Assembly (NCBI RefSeq): GCF_910592395.1
Contig: NC_088318.1
Span: 12,092,349-12,156,348, forward strand
DNA: 64,000 nucleotides
Reading direction: 5' to 3'
Source: Lineus longissimus
Lineage: Eukaryota > Nemertea > Pilidiophora > Heteronemertea > Lineidae
The position numbers were made by a program, and so were the translations under genes. Positions 38,258 to 49,800 of the stretch are shown here, in pieces. A model generated the notes under the pieces. The model saw only the letters and a program-made list of their open reading frames with translations. It was not told where the DNA came from and ran no database searches. Numbering within the stretch: position 1 is the first letter of the stretch; the number at the start of each line of letters is the position of its first letter.

Positions 38258-38428
38258 CAGCAGAACCTCTCTATTAAGTACACCCTTGGGACTGACAAGG
38301 TGTCCTGTTAGAGAGGTCAATTTTTAATGGAAACGACTAGTTTGGGACCAAAACCAGTGTCCTTCATAGAGAGGGTACCCTTATTAGAGAGGTGCCTGCT
38401 TAGTGCTAAGGGAGGTTCAATTCAACTG
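38258..38428. mobile_element. TA-flanked MITE (CAGYAGAACCTC ends), copy 1
   Basis: It begins CAGCAGAACCTCTCTATT and ends in a diverged complement, ACTG followed by TA; TA also precedes it. The body repeats phrases like AGAGAGG and GGACCAAAAC shared with 51667-51842 and 60903-61078. TA duplication and short inverted ends fit the Tc1/mariner-pogo group. Non-autonomous. Confidence 0.7.
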
Positions 38429-38508
38429 TACTGACATCATCAGTCATCACTGCGCATTACCAGCTATTGCGGGCCTAGCACACTCTGTTTTGAATAGAGG
38501 GAGACTCC

Positions 38509-39481
38509 TATGGCAAGCCAAAGCGGAATTTATTCAAGACTTTAGAATAACCATTCAAGAAGTTGAATATAAGTTCAAGAAGGAAATATATGTTCAAGAC
38601 TAAAATATGTTCAACCTTGAATCAAATGTTTTCAACCTTAAATAAAATATGTTCAACCTTGAATAAAATATGTCCAACCTTGAACAAAATATATTCAACC
38701 TTGAACAAAATATATTCAAGACTCACGTGACCATATTCAAGACTCACGTGACCATATTCAAGACGCACGTGACCACAAAATTGATGACGTAGAGCGTAGA
38801 ATCTGTGGTACTTCTGATGCGTTCTGTTTCACGACGTGATTGATTGCCTGTATAGCCTAAACACTCAAACATGTCAAAAGACAACGAGAATCCGATACAG
38901 TGGTATGAAAGGTGAGAGGCATTGCGCATTTTGAACCTATAATTTGCCTGATATGTCTGTGAAACATGTATCGACTCTGACATTCACTCGGCATCCATGT
39001 CATGATGTGTAGGATTACAGTACATGTCAGGTATAGGCGGCTAGGTACGTGTACAACCATGTGTCAAAACCTTCGTGCGAACAATTCGAGCTCCGAAACG
39101 CAACACAAGTACCATGGGTTCGGGAAAGTCTGGACGCGGGTTCGGGAAAGTCCGTAAAGCATCAAAACATGAGCAACTACGTCATCAATTTTGTGGTCAC
39201 GTGCGTCTTGAATATGGTCACGTGAGTCTTGAATATATTTTGTTCAAGGTTGAATATATTTTGTTCAAGGTTGGACATATTTTATTCAAGGTTGAACATA
39301 TTTTATTCAAGGTTGAACATATTTTATTCAAGGTTGAACATATTTTATTCAAGGTTGAAAACATTTGATTCAAGGTTGAACATATTTTAGTCTTGAACAT
39401 ATATTTCCTTCTTGAACTAATATTTAACTTCTTGAATGGTAATTCTAAAGTCTTGAATAAATTCCGCTTTGGCTTGCCATA
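38509..39481. mobile_element. Fold-back MITE, copy 2, with 6-bp target duplication
   Basis: Same element as 441-1427 but in the opposite orientation. The ends are TATGGCAAGCCAAAGCGG and its complement, with arms of TTCAACCTTGAA units. GACTCC flanks both ends (38503-38508 and 39482-39487), a clean 6-bp target-site duplication that defines the termini. A small frame in the core (from 39075) runs into the arm repeat and is not a gene. Confidence 0.85.
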
Positions 39482-39489
39482 GACTCCAT

Positions 39490-42400
39490 CATTCCTATTG
39501 TTTGAGATTGGAAAGGTGTGAATTAATCTGGCAATTAGCCTCCTGTGCATTGGTGCATACAAACACTAAAATGTTTGTTTTTTGCTGATTTAGGGTCAAA
39601 TAAATCAGCCAAAAGTTTTGAAAGCTTCACAAATGATTGTTGCAAGGAAGTACTTTATGATAGTTTGCGAAATTTTGATTAATTCTAGGTGGAAAGTAAT
39701 ATTTTTCGCATATTTGTTGGGAAAAAAATTGAAAATCCTCCAATTTTCAACCCCCCTATGGACACTATGAATTTTTCTCCAATAAAGCTGAAATCTTGGG
39801 AATATAATCCTAAGAGTTATATCAACCACGTCTGAAGTCGGGAGTTTGTATCAAATGTATAGTTTCGGAGCTAGCGCAGCTAGAAAAGCCCCCAAAACCC
39901 ACTTTCTCAGGAATTTACACTACGGGCTACGAGTGAAGCATTACAGATTTACCAAAATTTTCAACCTATAGATGGACACATCGAATTTCCATCCAAATCA
40001 CTCCAGTAAATACCTAGACATATATAGAATTGTGTCAGAAGTCGGGAGTTGGGATTATTTTAACACCCCGCCCAAAAAGCCAACTTTATTGATATTTCCT
40101 ATGCATTTTCCATTAGGCTTGCCAGGACCAATTAAGCAGGTGCACTAATTGGCTTAATTGGCTAGGCCCGCAATAGCTGGTAATGGGTTAGAGTAAGATG
40201 CCCAGGGCCCCAGTCAGTGAGATGTAGTAGGAATTCTGGTATCTGTGAGTGTTTCCCATACTATAAGATCAGGCCTTGGATGGATTTCGTTTGGTTAGTG
40301 GTCGCCTTATCCGTGTATAGGAGAACACTGAAATATCGGAAACACTGACAAATGTTCACTTCCGGGATGATACTCTACTCTCTGCCTATGCGGCTGCCCG
40401 GCTCAGTAAGAAAATAGAAGACTCACCCGTATTTCGTAACTCATGTCTCTCCAATTATGATGTCTGATGCTGTGAACCGCAATATGGATCCAGAACCTTG
40501 ATTGAACAGCAACAGGAACTGCGCAAGGAATGTCCCCTTGGAAAATTGTTGTAGACGATTCGCCGAAACCAATACCGGGAAATCTAAGCGATCTCGAATA
40601 CAGCCATAGCGAACATTACAACACTGTAATGATATACGCAGTTCTGAATCTGTTGTCCTGGAGCGGAGGTCGATTGAGTGCTTCTCAACCACACTCCACG
40701 CAAGCACTCCCGGGATAAATGCTTTGATCGTGCTTGCTATGTAGATAGCCTGGGAGAGTGGGCAACTTAGTGGAACTGGGAATTTCCAGTTGAACTGCAA
40801 GAGCCAGATATTGAATATGGTCAGATTCAATGCCAGGATCCTCAGTTATCTGTGTTGAAATAAGGTTGTTGGCCTTAACCAGCCTCCTGTCCTCTTGGTT
40901 GTGCATTGTCTCCACCAGCATATGACAGTCTCAAACCTTTCAATGGAGGGGAGGGGTCCACAATTACGTGAACTGGGGAGCATATCCAAAGGGTGCAGGA
41001 AACTTTGAGGGTCAAGATGGACATAGATAGAACAATAATACAGATGTCAAAATCTTAAATATTTATTTGGTCAATTTCATTAATCAATTTTCAAAATATT
41101 GTTCAGGGCGATTGCAGGACATCAACCTCTCGATGCACCCTTCATGAATTCTTTGCCAACACCAGCATCGCATATACTGTGAACAACTTGTGACACCCCT
41201 TATGACAGCACAACCAGGCCCATAGCTCTGAACTTGGCAGGCTGAGATGGACTGGAAGTTCTTTTCAATCTTGCCTGCCTTTTGTGAATTCACGAGTTCT
41301 TCAATTTCTTTGGCTATCTCCTTGTGTCATTATAGCTCATTTACCTGGTTTTGGCAATTTGGGGAGCAATCCTCAGAATAGGAATGGCGCAAGAGGGTAT
41401 AAATGTGCTGTACTTTTCAAAAACAAAGTTCCACTGTTCTATCAACTCAACCCAAAAGTTTTGAGAAAATGATTACACTCTTGCTTGTTTAAGTAGAAAT
41501 TGAGAGTGTTGCCCTGCAATCACCTTGAATGAAGCACTTGATAATCTATTTGAATGACAGAAGAGGTGAGGCACCGACACAAGATGGAAACAAAACACAG
41601 TGTGATTTGCACGTCTTCATGAAAGACGTTTGGCAAGCAGATGCCACAGGGGCAGAGACTACTCTGGCGGATGGGGTACTAGTTGTATTACGGTACAGGA
41701 AGGAAGAGTTCACTCACCATCTCCTTTTTTATTTAGGATGGTCAAGGAAAAGGTCCACCCTCAATGAGGTTATACCTAGGCTGCATTATTATGACATTGT
41801 GCACTCTTCACCATCATCATAACAAATTACAGTCAATGGACTCAATCTTCCTTACTGCCCACATGGAAGGCCAACTGCCAAGTCCCTTCCAAGTCTTTGA
41901 AACATATATAGCACTAAGAACTAAACCAACTTAACTATAATGCCAATTTAACTCTAAAATTGTGCGAGTGCCTCAATGCCCCAACAGTCACACAGAATTG
42001 CATACAAATCCCTTTGGACATTCATTTAAGATGTCCCATAATAGCTGGAATGTCTTGACAGTCATTCATAAAACCATTTGCACAAAGATGAGACAGAGCC
42101 ATCCCAAGCTCAACTAAGAGACCTACAGATGAAGAAATGAAGGGCAGTAAAACTTGGCACAACATCATCAGCCAGGCCAAAGAAGATCTTACAAAATAAC
42201 ATGCATCCGTTTGTAAATGCAAACAGCATCCCAACATTCTTAAATACTCCCTATTTTCTGAACCAAGGGGGGAGGTCAATCATTGTCGCAATCTAGATAA
42301 ATAAACTTAAGACATTTGCTCTTTGAGCATATAACAGACTAGTAATTGACGCAAACCCCTCTGATTGGTAAAGTGCACTATGGTGATAGTATTTACAAGT

Positions 42401-42619
42401 GGGATTCCTATGGAAGCTTTCTTACACTGCACAGCCTGAATACTGTTGTTCAATACACTGTAATATTCATGTACATGTAGTTTGTATTTTAAAGCTAAAG
42501 CAATGGGGACAAAGTATTGAGCAAGGGTTTAAATGAATCTTAACGAAGACAGTCACAAAATTATTTTCAGTTCATGTCGCCAAGATTTCGAAACGAAACC
42601 CTCCTGGTTGGCTCAGACA
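39490..42619. other. Gene-poor stretch between ZNFX1 and TRAP-alpha
   Basis: No conserved protein or RNA is recognised on either strand. Open frames of up to 129 codons (for example 40441-40830 minus) lack homology and splice context. Confidence 0.4.
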
Positions 42620-42800
42620 TTCGTTCCAATCAATTGACGATTTCGAAGAAGTTTGTTTTGGCGCTGACCAGTCATGCGTTTCACCTTGAACAAAGGATCG
42701 CTGTGTCTCTAGGCATTGTCCGAAGTCGGCTTAGGCCTTCTGACGTGTTCTGAGTGTGCACATTTGATTTGTTTTGGCGCTGATTCGCCTTCTTTGAAGC
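42620..42800 (+). repeat. Dispersed repeat, copy 2 (partner at 9005-9185)
   Basis: TTCGAAGAAGTTTGTTTTGG, CATGCGTTTCACC, GAACAAAGGATCGC and CTTAGGCCTTC in the same order as 9005-9185. Confidence 0.6.
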
Positions 42801-43271
42801 CTATTAACTAGAGAATCAACCTTTTTTCACGGACACAAAAAGTATTTTGGCGACAACAAGGGGCATGACTCGGTGACAAGCTCCAAGAATGTAACAGTGA
42901 AATTTACAAGCGAGTCGTGGAATAGACTAACCTTGAGCCACAAGACACATTTGTAACAACCTTAGAAATTCAGCAACCGCTCCCAACACGCAGGCAAACC
43001 ACCACCACCTGATTTTGGAACAAAATGCCAATCACGGCTTATAAACATTTCCTTGAAAATTGATACGACTTTATTTGAAAATCTGAAGATGGATATTCAT
43101 CGAACTTAACTGACATTCATCATTAGCATTTCGAAATGGACATACCCATTCAAATATTCATGCACAGCGTATCATCGCTACATTTTGATTTAGCTTTTTA
43201 AAAAAATCTAAATCTGAGCAGAAAATCAGAATGATCGTTAATCCATTCATCATACTGAAAACAAGGATATC

Positions 43272-43345
43272 ACCTTATCCTTGACCAATCGATGAATCTC
43301 CCAAATATTATCCTTGACCAATCAATGAATCTCCCAAATATTGTC
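43272..43345 (+). repeat. Short tandem duplication (about 38 bp, two copies)
   Basis: TTATCCTTGACCAATCGATG and TTATCCTTGACCAATCAATG are each followed by AATCTCCCAAATATT. Confidence 0.75.
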
Positions 43346-43865
43346 AAAAGACCTAATAATGAGCCAAATAAGAGCTCATGTGCTCTCAACTCAATATTTT
43401 ACGATTTCATTGATTTCCTTATCGAACTGTATCCAGAGTTAATTTTCAACTCTTGCGAGGTTTAACAGCACTCCACACTCGTGACATAACAAATACAGGT
43501 CACCCAGATCTCGCAACATATTTGTGCATTGTGCGACTGAGAAATGATATCAGTTTGTCCGAGTTTTGACATTATTTTTTGTGATCATGACATACTTTCC
43601 GAGCTACTTTTAGCCAGAGTGCGGAGTGCTACATGGCCAGAATCTGTACCAGAAACAGTCATAAAACATAATATATAAATAAAAAACAAAGCAAGAGTTG
43701 GAAACTAATCGTCAGATATGCCCACTGTAGTGTCCCCACCTTCATAATGTTACCAAACAAGCTCTCAATGTCACTGTTTTCTCTATCCAGTTGCATAGCA
43801 TTTCCAAATGTGTCTCACTATTCAAGGGTTGTTTTTATTTTTTAAAGTCCTAAAGTTTTTGCGAC

Positions 43866-46800
43866 TCATTCATCAGCTCCGGTGCTCCTCTTCGTTCGTC
43901 TCTGTCTTGGCGACTGTTTTGGCGATTTTTGACTTTTCTGGGCCCTTGGCGATTTATCTGCAAAAGAATTACAACTTAAACATTCTGAGAGAATGGCACA
44001 GACCTGTCAACTAAAAAAAACCCTTATTTACAGCTTGATGATCTTCATCAGTTTATATGTATCACTTCGATTCAAGTGCCAGAAAGGTCAATCTTCTTCT
44101 CTACTTCCATCTGATTGTTACAACGAGTACTTACTGCTATTTTTAAGAGTCTCATCGGGAATCCAATCGTAGTCAACATCTGCATTATTCTGTGTGCCCA
44201 TCTCTACACGCTGCTGTTTTGGTCTAGACAATCGCTTTTTCTGTGAAGACAAGGAAACAGATGAGAAATCACAATCTTTACATGAGGAAAGTCTACGAAA
44301 ACCACTGAGTGACCAAACCTGGAAGTGACTGCTAAAATGAAGAAAACTAAAACTGAATTGAACTGAAGAGTCAAATTGGCAACAGAGAAAGATAATTAAC
44401 ACAAAAATGGAGAGTAGTCTTCAAAGATTAAGATGTCGAGGATAGAAATAAAGAAACAAGATAGTCAACTTCAGTTGAGTAAATGCGTAGTTCCTTCATC
44501 ATAATCATTGTTATTACCAGCACAACTGGTCATTTGAGTATTTCGTTTTTTTCTTTAGGGTGACAATCATGGGTTCCTTCAGACTCATTAGATCAGAGTA
44601 GCCCTCATGATATCAGGCAAAGAGGAGATCATCACAAGGAACAGACAGACTGCAACATGTTTATGTCTTCAATTTCTATGAAGCGAGTATTCGTATCAAG
44701 AGGCAACAAAATACAGTGGTTGCACATCATTTCGACTCCCTCTAAGACTTCAAACATTTTCATTTTGAAAAGCTACGTGCAGCAGCACAAGAATATTTTG
44801 AATAGAAGAGAATTTTGAATAGAATAAAATGCCGCCACCAGCAGTGTAATTGCTGCAGACTTAACTGTATGACTAAAGCCGAAATAGAATTTGGAACTGA
44901 AACCCGATGGAATGAACCAATAACAAGATATTTCGAAACATGTATGTCCGTCTTGTCAAGACGAGGTATTATTTCTTAACAAGATATGTCCCAACCCTAT
45001 GAAGCAAATCTGCAGGCTCACTATTATTTGCGGAATAGATTCTGTTGAAACCAAAATAAAACCTGCCAACCAAATGAAGAAATGAGAAAATACCTCGGCC
45101 TCAAATAAATAAAATGAAATGATATTCGTAGCGAGCAGAAAGTATCAAAGCGTTTAACCCAAGTTACTACCTTGGAAGCAGATTCATAAGCATCAGTGAA
45201 CTTGTGTGTCCATTCATTGATGGGAACCTAATCATCAAACCAAATAAAAATAAACATAAGCAGTGCACTCAGTACAGAACACAAATTGTAATTGGCCACA
45301 GAAGTGAAATTGGGTAAAAAAACATATACTGTAATAGGGTATGCAAGTAGAACCTGAATTGTATTGCAATAGCTAAAACCACAAGGGGAAAAGAAAAGAA
45401 ACAAAAGAGTAAAGGAGCAACTAAACTGTGTTCAAGGCTTATTGAAATTAATTTCAGTCAGCGCCGAGAGTGCTTCCTGCAAGTTCTAAAAATTGGGAGT
45501 ACGGTATTTACTTGCTATGTCTTTTTCTTAAACACACCATACGTTGAACCAAGTATAACTGATAGTGATACCAAGCCACAATTTCTAGATTAAACGTTGT
45601 GGACTGTTCCTATGATCCTTAAAAGGTGTCAGTGTCCCACTGGATCTTGCAAGCTTTTTATTGAGACATTTTCAGTTAATGAGACAGTTATGGTCATCAA
45701 ACCTGATGGCCACAGACTGAATGGTTAAGAGTCTATTTCAGGGCTGTCTGAATGTACAGTTGAGAGTGTCAAGGAGGACACGTGCACATCTGACATTGCT
45801 ATCAAAGTGTCATTATTCTATTATGATATAAAGCAACTCACAATCAAAACATTTGAGACAGATTTGTGTACATGTAAATATCAATTTAAGTCTTATCATG
45901 AGTGAGAAATGTCAATTTAAGTCTAATCTTGCTGTATGAGAAAACAGTAGGCCTCCATCGATTTTCAAGTACATGTTGTCAACCTGTCAAAATCAGGATG
46001 CTCTACAATCATGTATTGAGGTCAATATAGTGATAAGTACAGAGTCCAGCACAGTGACACTCACCATTGCTCCACACATACATGTATGTATTGCATACAA
46101 TTGTTTCAAATGTAGTGTTTATTTTGAAAAATTCTGTTCATAGTAGGTTCCAAGTCTGATCTTCAGATTGGAATCTGAAGTGTACTGCGTTTCTTGTCAT
46201 ACTGATTTCAGTTGAAGTCTACTTACACTGAATGAGGACAATAGCTGTTGGGCTCCAACCAGTAGTAATACAACCACTGCAGCTAAAAACACGTACAGGA
46301 AGAAACTGGAAATGGACAAAAAACAAATTTAGAGATTGTCCGATTGGATTTATTGACAAGTTTTGAACCGCTCAAGCAATCTGTTTCTCAGAAATTAACA
46401 AGGTTGAGACGTCAGGACACCCCAACGGTACTTCTCCCGATCTGACGCCACGTCAGTCATAACGGTATTATCCTTTGACGAAAGAGCACCCACGTTTCCT
46501 TTCCTCAGAAATTATCTCGAGGCTAGGTCTTTTAATTTTAGTGCGAAATGAAATTACATTGTCTTTTTATAAAGATAATTCTGCAACAGCAACACGACAA
46601 TGCCCCTCCACTTAACAGCGCGATTTTTATTTCCTCACGTTAACTTACGTTTCTCCGTCCAATCCTTCATCAAGTTCAACAATGTTGACAGTATCATTGA
46701 ATACAGCGTCTTGGAAAATAGTGCCTTCCTGAAAGTATCAAAGAAAACGGTCAAATCAACGAATCTAACAAGTAACAAATCTTGAACAGGACTGAAAGTC

Positions 46801-49800
46801 TTTAGTCCCTTCAGGCTCATTAGATCAAGTTGCTTTCATGGTTGATAAAGCAGAATGGTGATCATCATCAGGAACGAAATACTCTGTCTGTTATATACAG
46901 AAACGGCCATTCAGACACAAGATATCCAAATGAAAAATGCCATCTCAAGGAATTTATACCAATGAAGCGATCATACTTACACTGTCTTTGTAGTTCAAGT
47001 TGACGGTCAATCCGAATGGTCTGGCGGTAAACTGGTCGCTAGGAGTGAAGGAGTATTCAAAAGTATGCTGCCTTTTAGGTGCGACTGTTGCATCGAAACG
47101 CACTGCGGTGAACTGAAATAAGGAAACACATAAGGATGAATGAATTAAACTTTCGATTAACTTCCCATGGTTTCTAAGAACAAATGGACAAGAGGGGAAA
47201 TCCCCCAAATTATACTGAATCTGAAATCAGTTCACTTTTGTCACAATAGTTCATGTAAATTACAGACCAAAGATGATTTGAGAGTATGTTCCTTCAGATT
47301 ATAGCAGTTACATTGGGAAACACGGTTCCCTTCAATGTGAAGGAAAGTATGTTGTTGTAGTCATCATTAGGAACTAATACTTTTTTTGTTTGGATACGGG
47401 TCTTTATCGGATTCAAAAATAACTTGGACATGTGTGTGTGTGTGTGTGGGGGGGGGGGGGGGTTTCTTTTCTCTTACATTTTGAATGTAGTAGCTGTAAT
47501 CCTGGGGGTAACGGAAGGCTGCGTCCATGCTGTCAACCATGAATTCGGTTTCTCCTTTGTTGGTGAAGCCAACGAGAATTTTCACAAGGACACCAGCAGG
47601 GAATTCTGAAAGAGAAAAGAACAAAATCAGGCAACTGCCACCGCATCTCAACGATATCATCTTTCGAGGGATTTTAAGGGCATAACTAACATCCCTTGAC
47701 AACCAACCCACATAGGCCTATCCTTTATTGTCAGACGCTGATTGTTGAGAATTGAATACAGCTTAATGATGTTCAGTTCCTTCAGATTAGATCAGTTAAT
47801 TAACAACTTACATTATCAAATTCAAGTGTTAAAAGGGTTTGTATCATCATAAGGAACTTGAATCAACTTCATTAGATTGCAACTAGTCAATGAGGAAGAT
47901 AATTCAAAGGAGTTATTTTAGAGTGATGTTATTTTCAGTTTGGACAATACAACAATTTTCCCTTGCAGCGATAGCTTTTTTCATGTTACCAACCGTACCG
48001 TTACCGCGTAACATGTGCTTTAATAATTAGAAGCAGCTGTGAATTCCTACATAGTGCAGGCCAAGCAACCCAAGCAACTCCAGAGCATGAAATAGAATGC
48101 AGCATTTTAACAATGTGTTTAAGGAAGAATGCTCGCTTAATATGCAGTACCATTTTCAAAATTGCTGATGCACTTGGTGGAAAAACTTACCCATGTTGGT
48201 AGGCTTGGTGAACAGAATTTTGGTGTCAGCATTTGGGGAGGGTTTCAGTGGCTTTTCCTCAGTCGTTTCTTCATCAGGCTGGAATTGAGATGTTATAACT
48301 CATCATCATCCCACAGGGTTCATGTTACAGGTCTGAGGAGAAACTTTTCCACTAAAATTCTTTTCATTTAACTTAAGAGAATGCATCATTCGAATGTCGT
48401 ATTTTTTTTCTCCAAATTTTAGGCGCCCAGAATTGCTAATTGGAAAACTTGCGTTGCTCAAAATGAAAGCTCAAAATGAAAGCTCAAGCCGACAGAAAAA
48501 TAGCTCAAGGGCAGCAAGACAAGACCAGGTCAGTGTCTCAAATTATAATGAGGAGGTGGAAGTTCCTTCAGATTAGATCAGTTAATTAACAACTTACATA
48601 AGTTAGTTCAAGTGTTAAGGGGTGTTTATCATCATGAGGAACCTCGTTTGCGTCCTACGGATGCTGACCAAACATCAGCTCAATAAAAAACCTCTAAAAG
48701 CCCAATCAGAAATAGCATGAATGAGGACCACAGCCGAGTCTGGTAAGCGCATGCTTCGGCTGGTCATTGCCCAAATTCAAGAAGTTCTGGAAGGAGTATT
48801 TTATTTGATTGTTACCTTAGCCTCTCCCTCCGTCACGTCAGAGCCTGGCGTCTCAGTAGGAGCAGGCGTCGCATCCTCTGGCGATTCAACTGTGGCATCC
48901 TCAGTTTCATCATCAACTACCTCATCTTCATTTGTGATGGGATCCTCAGCATTCACAAGGAAAGATGAGTGACCATCTAAAAGATGACAGAAATAGTGTG
49001 AAATTGGTGTTTCTTCCGAGCAAAAATTGAACAACACAATATCAGGCCCCTCTGAAAGTGCCTTCTCTGGAAGAAAAACTAACAGAATCTACATCCATGT
49101 ACATTGTGCAAGCACATCCTTGAACTATAAGCACATGAATATGACAGTGTTTTACCCACTTATGTAAACGAACCTGACTGGGATGGGTGACAATTTGCTC
49201 ATAAATACTATTATACTACTATCCTCAGACTCAAATTGGAATCATATTCAATGAGAGCAAAAGTGAAAGTGACACATCTCCTCCAATTGCCACTCGAGAA
49301 AAACTCTCTTCGTGGGTCCTCTTCAGATAGCATAACTCTCCACTCTCAGAAGAATGATCAGCCCAAATGCCTACAGGTAACATCATTGGATAGCTTCAAG
49401 TTCAACCACAAAGGCCAATTGGCTCCAAGTCAGACAAATTTGCATAACCAAACAAAAGTAACACGAAACAGTACAAGTTTGCCTGCACCTGGTTTGTTGT
49501 GGCCCTCAACAGCTGTTAACTCAAACCCGAATCCCAGGAGTTGACGAAGGTTACCATCGGAAGGCATGTATGGCATAGGTTAATTAACCATCTCTGGTGT
49601 CATACTCCTAGATATCCGCGCACCAGTTCAAGATATATATTGTCACAGTTGAAGACCACAAAAAGCAGCAGTAAATCACGCCAAATGCGACACTCAGCAA
49701 CAGCGTTTGGCTGTGGTCGGTGTTCTAGGACTATCACCGAGTCCGATGACGGATGTGATGCACTGCATTACTCAAGCCAGGCCAAATCAGGGTTGTTTTG

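Noticed and set aside
39075-39368. 97-codon frame starting MRTIRAPKRN in the small fold-back element
   Set aside because: It reads from the element core into its tandem-repeat arm and has no homology to a transposase.
46306-46648. Another snoRNA in TRAP-alpha intron 6
   Set aside because: CTGA-like motifs occur but there is no RTGATGA box C and no closing stem.
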